Counted from the stretch's first letter, positions 1 to 9,596 are shown. The stretch: DNA of 46,660 nucleotides from Cyanobacteriota bacterium erpe_2018_sw_21hr_WHONDRS-SW48-000092_B_bin.40 (GCA_030917395.1 JAUPUU010000501.1:1-46660); one strand, 5' to 3'. The notes: generated from the letters alone by a model not told the origin. Translations and numbers: made by a program.

Positions 1-281
1 CTGTGGTATTAGCTTATAAGTGGAAAGACTATAAGCTCAGTCAGGCAAAATCTGAGAATAAATTGCAGCCCATTATTGCCTTTGCCGCTAGCGAACTGCA
101 CGGCTATTTTCTCATTGGGCTAACGCTTTCGGTGGCATTTCCTTGCCTTTTGTTTGTGTCTGGTCTGCGTGCCGTTGACCCGTTTAAGCTAATGTTTCTT
201 TTAGTCAGTCTGCATCACTTCGCTACTGACGCTTGCTTGTGGAAACTACGCCAACCGCGGGTGCAAGAGCGTCTAGTTTAG
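1..281 (+). CDS. C-terminal fragment of an integral membrane protein
   Basis: The reading frame is open from the left edge of the window, so the start lies outside. About 92 residues are visible. They contain one clear hydrophobic segment (roughly residues 33-55) and a short second one near the end. The tail carries HHFATDACLWK, a His-His/Asp/Trp-Lys pattern that I have seen at the end of polytopic membrane proteins of unknown function. I cannot name the family from this fragment. It converges with the minus-strand gene that follows, ending 12 bases before it. Confidence 0.6.
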   Translation, partial: VVLAYKWKDYKLSQAKSENKLQPIIAFAASELHGYFLIGLTLSVAFPCLLFVSGLRAVDPFKLMFLLVSLHHFATDACLWKLRQPRVQERLV

Positions 282-293
282 GTTGATTAAGCG

Positions 294-1544
294 CTATTTT
301 CTTGCCTTGAGCTTATCTTCTAGTATCGCTTTGGCCATTTCGCCCCTCTCTATGCCCCAGAATCCAACTGTTGCTCCCGGAGATTCAGGATCTAAGCTAG
401 AGCGAAATAGCAGGTCCATTTTCCTATCGTTACTGGTCTTGCTATAAAATTTTGCCTCGATTGGTCCGAAGTGTTTGTCGCTGAAGTTCACCAGCTCTTT
501 CACTCCGTCATTGGAGAAGACTAGGGCTCTCTCTTCTGTTAGAGCATAAATAGTGTGCAGCTCTCTCTTGTATGTGAAATAGGGAATGGTGAGCATGACC
601 AAGCCAATGCCCACGAATGGAAGTCCACAGAGCACTATGAACCAACCACTAATGCTTCGATTTCTAATGCTTCCAGTTATTGCCGCACAGAGCCAGCAGA
701 TGCTGAAAATTGTCCAGACAATGGCAAAAGGTATGAATACGATTTTTGCCATGCCTTCGTGACCAGGATCTGGTGTGGCTACAAAAAGTATTTTTTCAGT
801 GCTGGCAATTTCGTTTTCGGCCCGTTGGTGTAGTTTGCTACTTAATTCTGCACTTGGCTCTCCAGCGGTAATTTGCAGGGTTGGTTTTTCTTGGGTCGCT
901 AACCACCAACCGGCAAATGGTGCAATGGTGATAGCGGCACAGATAATGACGAAGGTTTGGAGCTGTGGTTGTGCAAAAGGCTGTGAGTTGCCGATGACGA
1001 GCCAAGGGGTGCGATCTTTTTTGCTATAACTGTCATAAGGGTTATTGAGGAGATGGCGAATTCTTTCTCTTTCGAACTCGGCAGTCTCTCTCATTGAAAC
1101 ATAAGCCTTGGTCAAGGGAATAGTTTCGCCTGACTTCAGCTCAAGTTGAACTCTGTAGGTTGCATCGCCATGCGAGTCTTTATCAGTGTCAATTGTGACG
1201 GCAGAAATTGACTGACAGTCGATGGTGCGCAGAATTCGTTTGCTAAATCTCTTACCTATGAGGACGCGATTGTTGCTGCGATCAAGCAGTACTTGAGCAA
1301 GCCCCGCGCGAAAGATCAATAGTGCCACCATCGCTGAGCCGAGGCCCATGGCCGAAATAACAAGCTTGATGCCGATCGGTATCTGAGCACTGTTTGAGGC
1401 TAAACCCCACGGTGCTGCAAGGAATAAAAGTCCGACCAATAGAAAGGGCAGGGCGAAGAGCCAAATTAAGATGGGGTCGCTTGAGAGAACAATGGTATTG
1501 CTGCCTGGTCTCTGATATCCCCTGTAACTTTTTTCTTTCTTCAT
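294..1544 (-). CDS. Membrane protein with two hydrophobic pairs and PH-like segments
   Basis: This is a 416-residue protein starting at an ATG. Two hydrophobic segments lie at about residues 26-50 and 60-85, a third around 195-215, and two more around 265-325. The stretch between the first pair and the middle (LLDRSNNRVLIGKRF onward) and the segment after the last pair (IYALTEERALVFS) resemble the beta-rich bacterial PH-like domains found in small membrane proteins. I infer that resemblance and no domain name is certain. The gene is divergent from the sulfatase gene, with about 220 bases between them that must hold both promoters. Function unknown. Confidence 0.75.
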   Translation of the reverse strand: MKKEKSYRGYQRPGSNTIVLSSDPILIWLFALPFLLVGLLFLAAPWGLASNSAQIPIGIKLVISAMGLGSAMVALLIFRAGLAQVLLDRSNNRVLIGKRFSKRILRTIDCQSISAVTIDTDKDSHGDATYRVQLELKSGETIPLTKAYVSMRETAEFERERIRHLLNNPYDSYSKKDRTPWLVIGNSQPFAQPQLQTFVIICAAITIAPFAGWWLATQEKPTLQITAGEPSAELSSKLHQRAENEIASTEKILFVATPDPGHEGMAKIVFIPFAIVWTIFSICWLCAAITGSIRNRSISGWFIVLCGLPFVGIGLVMLTIPYFTYKRELHTIYALTEERALVFSNDGVKELVNFSDKHFGPIEAKFYSKTSNDRKMDLLFRSSLDPESPGATVGFWGIERGEMAKAILEDKLKARK

Positions 1545-1764
1545 TTTTCGACTGTTCCTCGCTTCTTCTTATCTTCTTCTCTTTACTACCACTCTGATCG
1601 TCATAGGGTTAAGAAGCGGTGAAGAAATCTGCTAAACCTGATCTCTGTAATCTGGATGGTACTGACTGCCTGTTCGTCCTAAAGCTGTCAGGAGGTAGCT
1701 CTCTGCTGCCGGTCGTTGTTGTCACTAGGATACAATCGACAGCCAATTTACTCGGGAGATCCTC

Positions 1765-4281
1765 ATGGCAATGTGGCAGGTTCGTTTTTGCACGTTCTTT
1801 TTGATGCTCTGCGTTCTATTTAGAGCGCCAGCAGCTTTTGCTCAACAGGTCACTGGTGAACCGGGCTCGCCCAGCGCTACCACCACTATCGATGGTAAGC
1901 AGCTGCCTGCTCCCGAACCAGCCTTTGGCGGTGTGATCAAAGACAGTGCCAGTCAGTCGAAAGCCTGGTGGGCGCCTCGCACTGTACCGGCCAAGGGTGC
2001 TCCTAACGTTCTTTTGATCATGACTGATGACGTTGGCTTCGGCGCTCCGAGCACATTTGGCGGTGTTATTCCAACCCCAGCCCTTGACCTAATTGGTAAG
2101 ACTGGTCTGCGCTATAGCAATTTTCATTCCACTGCTCTCTGTTCTCCTACTAGAGCCGCTCTCATTACTGGTCGCAATCACCACTCAGCTGGTTTTGGCG
2201 TAGTTTCTGAGCAGTCAACTGGTTTTCCTGGTTATAACAGCGTCATTGGCCAAGATAAAGCTACCATTGGTCGTATCTTGAAAGACAATGGCTATGCTAC
2301 TTCTTGGTTCGGTAAGGCTCACAATACTCCTACTTTCCAAGCCAGTCAGATTGGTCCTTTCGAACTGTGGCCAAACGGTATGGGCTTTGAATATTTCTAT
2401 GGATTCATTGGTGGTGACACCAGCCAGTGGCAACCTAACCTGTTTCGCAATACCTCCCCAATCACTCCGTTCTTAGGTCAAAAGGGCTGGAACCTCACCA
2501 CTGCCCAGGCTGACGAGGCCATCGATTGGATCAGCCAACTCAACCAAATCGACCCAAGCAAGCCCTTCTTCTGCTATTACGTACCTGGTGGCACCCATGC
2601 TCCACACCACCCAACTCCAGAGTGGGTGAAAAAAATTAGTGACATGCACCTCTTCGATAAGGGCTGGAATGCTCTGCGCGAAGAGATTTTTGCTAACCAA
2701 AAGAAACTTGGTGTAATTCCTCAAGATGCCAAACTAACACCATGGCCCCACGACTTGCTGAAGAACTGGGATGAACTGAGCGCTGACGAGAAGAAGATGT
2801 TCATTCGTCAGGCTGAAGTTTACGCTGCCTACCTGGCTTACACCGATCATGAAATCGGCCGTGTCATTCAGTCTCTCAAAGACACTGGCAAGCTAGACAA
2901 TACGCTGATTATCTATATTAGTGGCGACAATGGTTCCAGCGCTGAAGGCACCCTGGTAGGAACACCCAATGAAGTGGCTATGTTCAACGGTGCCAATGTA
3001 CCGGTGGAAGATCAGCTCAAGTATTTCTATGATGTCTGGGGCACTGACCGCACCTATAACCACATGGCGGTTGGCTGGACTTGGGCTTTTGATACGCCAT
3101 TTTCTTGGACCAAGCAAGTGGCTTCGCACTTCGGTGGTACATCTCAAGGTGTCTGTGTTTCCTGGCCTGGTCACATAAAAGACGTGGGGGCAATTCGCCA
3201 CCAGTTCCACCATGTCATCGACGTGGTGCCAACTATTCTTGAGGCCTGTTCTATTAAGGCCCCTGAAGCCGTGGATGGTATCAAGCAAAAGCCAATTGAA
3301 GGAACGAGTTTTGCTTATACTTTCGATCAAGCTAATGCCGCTGTGCCATCCCATCACAAGACCCAGTATTTTGAGATGATGGGCGATCATGCTATCTATA
3401 ACGACGGCTGGATCGCTAGCACTAAGGTCATTCGTCCACCATGGATTACCTCAGGACCAGTCAATCAAGATCCAGTTAACAACGTTACCTGGGAGCTCTA
3501 TGACCTTTCTAAAGACGCTACTCAGAGCAATGATGTAGCTTCCTCAAATAAGGCAAAGCTGAATGAACTCAAGGACCTTTTCCTCTCCGAGGCGAAGAAG
3601 TACAACGTGCTGCCTCTTGATGCAAGTTGTGCCACAAGACTTGTTTCTCCCCGGCCCAATATAACTGCTGGACGTACTGAGTTTGTTTACACCAAACCAC
3701 TCACTGGAATTCCACAGGGTGATTCACCACTTCTGCTCAATACCTCCTACACGGTCAAGGCCAATGTGGATGTTCCAGCTGGTGGTGCTGAAGGAGTTCT
3801 GCTCACTTCTGGTGGCCGCTTTGCTGGTTATGGTTTCTATCTGCTTAAAGGTAAGCCAGTATTCCTTTGGAATATGGCAGACCTGAAGCGTATTCGCTGG
3901 GAGGGGCCAGAGGCCCTCAGCCCTGGAAATCACGAGATCGAGTTTGACTTTAAGTATGATGGTTTGGGTGCTGGTACCATTGCCTTCAATAGTATGAGTG
4001 GTATTGGCCGCAGTGGCACTGGTACTCTTAAGGTAGATGGTAAAGTGGTGCAAACCCAGAAAATGGAGCGCACATTGCCACTGATTTTGCAGTGGGATGA
4101 AAGCTTCGATATTGGCTCTGACACCGGAACAACTGTCTGCGATCAAGACTATCAAGTACCGTTTGCCTTTACTGGCAAGCTCAACAAGCTAACGCTTAAA
4201 CTTGATCGTCCGACCTTGTCGGCCGCTGATATCAAAATGCTTCAAGACGAAGCACAACGCAATAACAAAACCAGCGAGTAA
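1765..4281 (+). CDS. Secreted arylsulfatase (type I, Cys-type)
   Basis: The 838-residue protein has an N-terminal signal peptide ending near AFAQQ, so it should act outside the cytoplasmic membrane. The core is a type I sulfatase. A metal-binding Asp pair sits at residues 88-89 (MTDDVGFG). The modification signature LCSPTRAALITG has Cys126, the residue converted to formylglycine in this family. GKAHNTPT and SGDNGSS follow as later metal or substrate motifs. The length and the long beta-rich C-terminal part (after about residue 620) match the large AtsA/AtsD-like arylsulfatases. The start ATG has GGGAGA 7 bases upstream. No sulfatase-maturating enzyme is next to it. The sulfate-ester substrate cannot be told from sequence. 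Confidence 0.95.
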   Translation: MAMWQVRFCTFFLMLCVLFRAPAAFAQQVTGEPGSPSATTTIDGKQLPAPEPAFGGVIKDSASQSKAWWAPRTVPAKGAPNVLLIMTDDVGFGAPSTFGGVIPTPALDLIGKTGLRYSNFHSTALCSPTRAALITGRNHHSAGFGVVSEQSTGFPGYNSVIGQDKATIGRILKDNGYATSWFGKAHNTPTFQASQIGPFELWPNGMGFEYFYGFIGGDTSQWQPNLFRNTSPITPFLGQKGWNLTTAQADEAIDWISQLNQIDPSKPFFCYYVPGGTHAPHHPTPEWVKKISDMHLFDKGWNALREEIFANQKKLGVIPQDAKLTPWPHDLLKNWDELSADEKKMFIRQAEVYAAYLAYTDHEIGRVIQSLKDTGKLDNTLIIYISGDNGSSAEGTLVGTPNEVAMFNGANVPVEDQLKYFYDVWGTDRTYNHMAVGWTWAFDTPFSWTKQVASHFGGTSQGVCVSWPGHIKDVGAIRHQFHHVIDVVPTILEACSIKAPEAVDGIKQKPIEGTSFAYTFDQANAAVPSHHKTQYFEMMGDHAIYNDGWIASTKVIRPPWITSGPVNQDPVNNVTWELYDLSKDATQSNDVASSNKAKLNELKDLFLSEAKKYNVLPLDASCATRLVSPRPNITAGRTEFVYTKPLTGIPQGDSPLLLNTSYTVKANVDVPAGGAEGVLLTSGGRFAGYGFYLLKGKPVFLWNMADLKRIRWEGPEALSPGNHEIEFDFKYDGLGAGTIAFNSMSGIGRSGTGTLKVDGKVVQTQKMERTLPLILQWDESFDIGSDTGTTVCDQDYQVPFAFTGKLNKLTLKLDRPTLSAADIKMLQDEAQRNNKTSE

Positions 4282-4289
4282 TCGCTGGT
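4270..4289 (+). terminator. Hairpin overlapping the sulfatase stop codon
   Basis: ACCAGCGA and TCGCTGGT form a perfect 8-bp stem with the loop GTAA, followed by CTTTGT. The loop contains the TAA stop codon of the sulfatase. It is a plausible intrinsic terminator with a short T tract, placed between two convergent genes. Confidence 0.55.
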
Positions 4290-4343
4290 CTTTGTAGCGT
4301 TTCTGCTCTTTGTGCGCAGTGTCAGTTATTTGGTCTTAAGCTG

Positions 4344-5225
4344 CTAGCGCGGTTTACAGTTGCCATCAACGTCACTGCGCACAAATTGCTTTTTCCACTC
4401 TTTGGCATAGTCAGCAAACATGCCAGTTTCGCGCAAAGCTCTCAGGGCTTTGAGTTGTCCTTCTGAAGATTCAACATCGCCCTGATTGATTCCGCGCAGT
4501 AGACGTGCGCCTTGCCAGCCAACTTGCTTCCACAAAGGATAGTGGCCATTGTCAGCGCCGTTTTCGTGGTCGATTATGGCTTTGGTGGCCTGCTCAGGGG
4601 TCATATTAATAAGGCGATTGCCGTGGTAGCCGTCGTCCATGGTTATTAAGGCGTGCCAGGGGTCTTTTGCTCCGTGCCAAGAATCGATCATTTTAGGCAC
4701 TTCATCGCAGTCTTGAATGGGAAGCCCCATTTTGCCCATACCGATGCGTACGTCAGACCACAGTCGACATTTCTCTAGCTCTGATAAATCTGGCCTTTTG
4801 GCAATGCGGTCCATCATTGAGCCAATTTCGCCGAAGCTGACTTTGCCGTCGGCGTCGCGGTTGTTGGCGTCGGCTTTATTGGTATAGGGCTTCAAAAGTT
4901 CAGCCGCCATGCCGGCTATCTCTCTTCTGCGCCCTTCTGGTATAGAGCTGAAATCGGCCGGTAAATTCGTGACAAGCTGCGGTGCACCAGCTTTGCCGTC
5001 AAAAGCCTTCATTGAAGAGCTATGGGAATCTGTTTGGTTGCCTTGGGCTTGAGCCATTGAGCGGCGGAAGTCTTCAGGTTTGCTGTAGAGCGATTGGGCT
5101 AAATCGGCAGGCTTTTGGCCGTCGCCAATCTGACCCCGGTCGAGGGGCCGCGGAGTGCTATTTGCAGATGTATCGCCGGTCTTTTCGGACATAGTAAGCC
5201 GTTTTTCTGTCCTAAGCTGGTACAT
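4344..5225 (-). CDS. Unknown protein with one EF-hand-like loop
   Basis: This 293-residue (or 282-residue, if the second ATG is used) protein has no signal peptide. The first 80 residues are polar and rich in Ser, Gln and Asp. Residues 122-133 (NRDADGKVSFGE) fit the 12-position EF-hand loop exactly: Asn1, Asp3, Asp5, Gly6, Val8 and Glu12, so calcium binding is likely. The rest is helical with no family I recognise. The second start (MSEKTGD, first base 5192) has AGGACAG upstream at long spacing, and the first start has no clear ribosome binding site. It converges with the sulfatase gene. Confidence 0.75.
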   Translation of the reverse strand: MYQLRTEKRLTMSEKTGDTSANSTPRPLDRGQIGDGQKPADLAQSLYSKPEDFRRSMAQAQGNQTDSHSSSMKAFDGKAGAPQLVTNLPADFSSIPEGRRREIAGMAAELLKPYTNKADANNRDADGKVSFGEIGSMMDRIAKRPDLSELEKCRLWSDVRIGMGKMGLPIQDCDEVPKMIDSWHGAKDPWHALITMDDGYHGNRLINMTPEQATKAIIDHENGADNGHYPLWKQVGWQGARLLRGINQGDVESSEGQLKALRALRETGMFADYAKEWKKQFVRSDVDGNCKPR

Positions 5226-5357
5226 TTAATAAATGCCCAAAGTACCCTGGAACTAACCGTAACTTTGTCAGTCTTTGGCAGTCTTAGGCAATCTTAGGCA
5301 ACCTTGACAGCAACGGCCGGAGGCCTGATTCTCGCCATCTCTTTCTTTGGAGTAAAC

Positions 5358-6281
5358 ATGCGTCTGTTCAATCAAATAACTCGAGTATTGGCTGCCGTAG
5401 CTCTTGCAGCTGGTCTAGGTCTTTCCACTTTAGAAGCTCAGTCTAAAGCCCCAACAGCCTTTCAAGGAAAAGTGTTAGTGGTCTTGTCTAGTGCGAAGGC
5501 CCTCACCCTCAAAGATGGAGTTCAGCATGCCACTGGATTTTATATGAACGAACTGGGTGTGCCCCTGCAGGCTTTGATAAAGGCTGGTTTCGAGCCTGTG
5601 TACGTTAATCCCCAGGGAAATCAACCGGCGATGGATGTAAGTTCTGACAAACCAGCTTTGTTTGCCAGTGCCGCTGAATACAATGCTGTAAAAGAGCTAC
5701 TCAAAAATCCTAAGCTTGCTCACCCGCAAAAACTCTCAGCTATAGCTGCTGGTGATCTCAATCAGTACGTGGGTATTTTCGTTCCTGGTGGTCATGCACC
5801 GATGGAAGACTTGTGGAAAGATGCTTCTCTTGGCAAAATTTTGAGACATTTTCACAGTAAGAATCAGCCCACAGCCTTAATTTGTCATGGACCGATTGCT
5901 CTTCTCTCAACGCTAAACAAGCCTGAGGAGCTAGGGAAGGCCCTTGAAGCCAGCCATTCGGCAAGCGATAAGGATACTAAAAAGACTGCAGCCGAGAAGC
6001 CTGTCACTTCTAAAGAACTTTGGACTTATCAGGGCTATCGCATGACTGTTTTTAGTGATGCTGAAGAGAAGCCCAATGAGCCCACTGCCCTGGGTGGCTA
6101 TATGAAGTTCTATCCAGAAGATGCTTTGCGAGCAGCGGGCGCTAAATTGCAGATTGCTCCAGCGAAGAAAAGCAAAGTTGTGCAAGATCGAGAATTGATC
6201 ACTGGTCAAAATCCATTTTCTGATAAAGAGCTAGCCGCTGCCTTTTTGAAGGCACTTAAATTTAAAGGTGAAGTGAAGTAG
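5358..6281 (+). CDS. Exported DJ-1/PfpI-family protein (Hsp31-like)
   Basis: The protein has 307 residues from the ATG at 5358, which has TTGGAG 7 bases upstream; an upstream start would add 18 residues without a better site. A signal peptide (MRLFNQ to about LEAQS) exports it. The domain is of the DJ-1/PfpI class I glutamine-amidotransferase fold: VPGGHAPMEDL is followed by LICHGPIALL, whose Cys176-His177 is the nucleophile elbow of this family. Hsp31-like members act as glyoxalase III or chaperone/protease; which applies here is not visible. An insertion of about 30 charged residues (KDTKKTAAEKPVTSK) follows the elbow. Its 3' end overlaps the convergent ADP-ribosylglycohydrolase gene by 20 bases. 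Confidence 0.88.
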   Translation: MRLFNQITRVLAAVALAAGLGLSTLEAQSKAPTAFQGKVLVVLSSAKALTLKDGVQHATGFYMNELGVPLQALIKAGFEPVYVNPQGNQPAMDVSSDKPALFASAAEYNAVKELLKNPKLAHPQKLSAIAAGDLNQYVGIFVPGGHAPMEDLWKDASLGKILRHFHSKNQPTALICHGPIALLSTLNKPEELGKALEASHSASDKDTKKTAAEKPVTSKELWTYQGYRMTVFSDAEEKPNEPTALGGYMKFYPEDALRAAGAKLQIAPAKKSKVVQDRELITGQNPFSDKELAAAFLKALKFKGEVK

Positions 6282-7371
6282 TTGCCCGGCGCAGCTGTCG
6301 CAGCAATATGTGGCTGAGGATGACAGGGATGAGCACGACATTGCGCCCGAGAGCTATTGGCCAGCAGTAGCCAACCGCTGCTGGGCTCTTGCCGTATTTT
6401 ATATCTCCTAAGGCACGGGCGAGCTTACGCAAGTGGCTAGGGCCAAAAGGACCATCATTGATTTTGTTGATTAACTGGCTCGGCAAGCCCTCTTCTCCAT
6501 GAAGAGCGCCGCACCAGGCCCCTACGATGGCAGCGTTGCTATCGGTGTCACCGCCAGCTTTGATTGTCCATTGTAACGCGGTGAGAGTGTCGTCGCCCCA
6601 GCGCAGAAAAGCAAAAGCAGCAAGAGCTACGCTGTGATTGACAAAGCCGCTGCAACCTAGCTGTTGAGCGGCGGCTTCTATGGATGCTTGCTGCTCGGCG
6701 AGGTTGCGAGCTAAGTCTAAGGCTTCGCGTAACCAGGTTTCTTGAATAACATTGATAGCCGTATCAAAAGCGTTGTAGCGACTGGCCTGATCTTTGCATC
6801 GCCTATTGGTATAGGCGGCGGCGGCCAATTCAGCCACAAAGAGAGCACCGTCAGTTGCCCTTTTATCGAGGTGTGTGGTGCGGGCAATGCTTTCGCCGAT
6901 CTTGATGCGATATTCTTGATTGTCGTGATAGAAGACGCCGATGATGGCCGCGCGCATAGCCGCCCCGTTGCCAGCAGAGTGGATGCCAGTTTGTTTTGCA
7001 CCAGTCAACATTTTTAGACACGACAGGCTCGTGGCCTGGCCAACTCCAAAGGGTAGTCTAAAGAACCAACCCAGCATTGCTATTTTAAAGGCTTTGGTTG
7101 CGGCTCTGATGTCGTTAGGCGCGCTAGCAATTGATTGGGCCACTAAGGCCGACTGCTCTGTATCGTCGCTGACAAAGCCAATATTGTCGAGCAAATAATA
7201 GCGGTCGATGGCCTGGGGAAACCAGGTGGAAATGGTTTTGCCCGATAACCCTTCCATGTAGAGGCCAAGGGCGTCACCAATGGCGGTGCCTAGTAACGTA
7301 CCAGCAAGATGATTGTAGATTGATTCAGTATTGATGGTGGCACCTGTGATCTCACAAAGTTCGCGGCTCAC
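6262..7371 (-). CDS. ADP-ribosylglycohydrolase family protein
   Basis: The 369-residue protein starts at GTG. The three metal-site motifs of the DraG/ARH family are present in order: GTAIGDALGLYMEG near residue 30, SDDTEQSALVA near residue 70, and AGGDTDSNAAIVGAWCGALHG near residue 265. These bind two Mg ions and the ADP-ribose in family enzymes, which remove ADP-ribose from proteins or small molecules. There is no signal peptide, so it is cytoplasmic, and no ADP-ribosyltransferase is nearby to name a partner. The C-terminal tail has a hydrophobic stretch (VVLIPVILSHILLRQL), which is unusual for the family and could be a membrane anchor. Confidence 0.92.
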   Translation of the reverse strand: MSRELCEITGATINTESIYNHLAGTLLGTAIGDALGLYMEGLSGKTISTWFPQAIDRYYLLDNIGFVSDDTEQSALVAQSIASAPNDIRAATKAFKIAMLGWFFRLPFGVGQATSLSCLKMLTGAKQTGIHSAGNGAAMRAAIIGVFYHDNQEYRIKIGESIARTTHLDKRATDGALFVAELAAAAYTNRRCKDQASRYNAFDTAINVIQETWLREALDLARNLAEQQASIEAAAQQLGCSGFVNHSVALAAFAFLRWGDDTLTALQWTIKAGGDTDSNAAIVGAWCGALHGEEGLPSQLINKINDGPFGPSHLRKLARALGDIKYGKSPAAVGYCWPIALGRNVVLIPVILSHILLRQLRRATTSLHL

Positions 7372-7448
7372 TCACTACTCAGATCCAAATTAATATTAGC
7401 AGTTGTAGGCAGCTACGACCTGTCGAAAGTACTTTTAAATTTGGCCTG

Positions 7449-8612
7449 ATGCCGCGGTGTATTGGTTTTGTCTGGTGCTGGAAAGGGAATGAAAGCCACA
7501 ACAGTTTAGCGGTGGGTGTGAATCAAGTGATCGATAAGTCGTTGTCTTCCAAAATTTTGGCAGGCGTTCTGCTTCTTGCTTGGTGTCTTTCTATTGGTGT
7601 TAATGAGCAAGCATTTGCGCTCAAGGCTAAGCAAAAGAGTGCGCGCTCTTCGAGTTCTGCGGCTACCGATTTAGATAAGCTGCAGCAGAAGGCTTTGCAG
7701 CTATACCTGGTGCGAAACTATTCTGAAGCTTGTAAGCTCTTTCAAGAATGTGTAAAAAAGAAGCCAGGTGACGCTTCATTGCAATATTATTTGGCTGTCT
7801 CTGCACTCTATTCGAATGAAATGGAGATAGCGGAGCACGCTCTTTGTCGTGTGGTGGTGATGACAGATCCTTCTAGCGAGTGGGGGAAGCTGGCGGCTCA
7901 AGCACTGAAAGACTGGAAGAAGCAATTTCATTCGATTCGTCCGTATTCGCAGTTACAAGACGGTAAGTTGATGCGTTGGGATAAATCTGAAGGTGAGATC
8001 AAGGTTTGGATTGCCGATGGTTTGCAGTTACCATCAGGTTTTGTTGGTCCTGATCTTACTGTTGATAAATGTCGGACACTATATTCAATGTTTGATAGAC
8101 CTGGCTTTTTTGAGCGCCTGAGCCGTGTCGATCATTATGTTCCTAGCTATGCTTCTATACTCAAAGAAGGAATAAATGATTGGGCCTGGGTTCAAGCTGA
8201 GGGCATAATCAAGTTCAAGTTTGTTGATGATCCACGAAAGGCCGATGTTTTGTATTTCTGGTGCCCACAAAGTGGTGCTGATTCAGTGGGGAGAACATTC
8301 TACCCATGGACGGGTGTTTCACGTGCGCGTTGTATCGTCCACGTCGAAACTGAGTATTTGCGGAAGTGGGGCGCACAGGCACCCAAACAGTTGCGTCAGA
8401 CCAGTGCCCATGAATTTGGCCACGTGCTTGGGCTGCGTCAACATAGCAGTGAGTCAAGCGATGTGATGTGCGGTCATGGCGTCACCGTGAGTTGGATGCA
8501 GCGAGCGCAGTACTCAAATAGCAGTCCTGTTACACGTAATGACTTCGTGACATTGCGGGCCCTATACGAATTGCCGCCTGATGAGCTCTTTTTGCCGCTC
8601 AATGATAAGTAA
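7449..8612 (+). CDS. Exported TPR protein with matrixin-like zinc metalloprotease domain
   Basis: The protein has up to 387 residues. A hydrophobic signal segment (ILAGVLLLAWCLSIGVNEQAFA) lies 30-55 residues into the longest frame, so the true start may be one of the internal GTG codons; no good ribosome binding site decides it. After a Ser-rich linker comes a TPR-like helical pair (about residues 75-155). The C-terminal domain carries HEFGHVLGLRQHS (His321, Glu322, His325) followed by SDVM, the Met-turn. The third His is at position 12 of the motif, not 11 as in classical matrixins. This variant is known to me from other bacterial HExxHxxGxxxHS proteins. Probable secreted Zn protease. Confidence 0.85.
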   Translation: MPRCIGFVWCWKGNESHNSLAVGVNQVIDKSLSSKILAGVLLLAWCLSIGVNEQAFALKAKQKSARSSSSAATDLDKLQQKALQLYLVRNYSEACKLFQECVKKKPGDASLQYYLAVSALYSNEMEIAEHALCRVVVMTDPSSEWGKLAAQALKDWKKQFHSIRPYSQLQDGKLMRWDKSEGEIKVWIADGLQLPSGFVGPDLTVDKCRTLYSMFDRPGFFERLSRVDHYVPSYASILKEGINDWAWVQAEGIIKFKFVDDPRKADVLYFWCPQSGADSVGRTFYPWTGVSRARCIVHVETEYLRKWGAQAPKQLRQTSAHEFGHVLGLRQHSSESSDVMCGHGVTVSWMQRAQYSNSSPVTRNDFVTLRALYELPPDELFLPLNDK

Positions 8613-8727
8613 GAGTCGCCGTTGTCAAGCTCCGGCGATTGCAAATACTTGCTTAGCATCTAGGTGCTTGCCAAGCCATCTGCGCTAGCATATAAGCTGC
8701 TCATCCCATTTAGGAGAAACTACGCTA

Positions 8728-9591
8728 ATGCGTCATCCCAGCGTTCCCGAATCATTGGAAGGTTGGTGGATACTCCACCGTATGTTTGACTTCGACCGCT
8801 TGTCTTGGGACGAGCTACCGGCCGATGAACGCACTGCTATTTTGAAAGAAGCAAGTTCAGCCCTGGCAGCTTTGAAAGATAGTGAAGATAGTGATCTGGG
8901 CTTGGCTCAGATGGTTGGACACAAGGCCGACCTGATGCTCACTCACTATAGCCGCAATTACGAAGGCATGGCCCATGCGCAGATGGTCTTTGATAAGCTG
9001 CGGTTGGCTAACTACCTCACTCCAGCGACTTCATATGTATCAGTGCTAGAGCTTGGTCTCTATGAAGCGACTGGTAAGATTCACGCTACATTGAAAGAGC
9101 GTGAGCTGAAAGCTGGCTCCCCTGAATGGATCCAGGCCTTCGATGAAATGGTTATGGCTCAGGCTAAAATACCCCACTTTGGTGGACGTCTTTGGGCTCG
9201 TATTCCGCAAAAACGTTATGTTTGCTTCTATCCAATGGATAAGAAACGTGGTGAGTCAGTCAACTGGTACACCTTGCCTTACGAAGAGCGCGCTAAGTTG
9301 ATGATAGAGCATGGCAAGATTGGCAGAACCTACCATGGTCTGGTTAATCAAGTAATATCGGGCTCCATCGGCTTCGACAAGTTTGAGTGGGGCGTAGATC
9401 TTTACGCTGATGATCCAATGGTGTTCAAGAAGCTGATCTACGAAATGCGCTTTGATGAAGCTAGTTCGAAGTATGGTGACTTCGGCGATTTCTACTCGGG
9501 CGTGCAATTCTCGCTTGATCAGTTAGCTGCCTATTTTGATGGCACTGGTGTGCCGGCGCTTAACGTGTTGGAGTCTGCTGCTGTAGGCTAG
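8728..9591 (+). CDS. chdC (hemQ): Coproheme decarboxylase HemQ/ChdC (chlorite dismutase family)
   Basis: This 287-residue cytoplasmic protein has TAGGAGA 10 bases before the ATG. The C-terminal half (from about residue 165) is typical HemQ: CFYPMDKKRGESVNWYTLP contains the catalytic Tyr181, EHGKIGR carries the proximal heme ligand His195, and the stretch WGVDLYADDPMVFKKL with YEMRFDEASSKYG follows. The enzyme converts coproheme III to heme b in the coproporphyrin-dependent pathway of Firmicutes, Actinobacteria and some others. The arginine that replaces the distal Gln/Arg of true chlorite dismutase cannot be judged by eye. No other heme genes are beside it. A TTG-started propeller gene begins 5 bases after the stop, so they may be cotranscribed. 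Confidence 0.93.
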   Translation: MRHPSVPESLEGWWILHRMFDFDRLSWDELPADERTAILKEASSALAALKDSEDSDLGLAQMVGHKADLMLTHYSRNYEGMAHAQMVFDKLRLANYLTPATSYVSVLELGLYEATGKIHATLKERELKAGSPEWIQAFDEMVMAQAKIPHFGGRLWARIPQKRYVCFYPMDKKRGESVNWYTLPYEERAKLMIEHGKIGRTYHGLVNQVISGSIGFDKFEWGVDLYADDPMVFKKLIYEMRFDEASSKYGDFGDFYSGVQFSLDQLAAYFDGTGVPALNVLESAAVG

Positions 9592-9596
9592 CTAGT

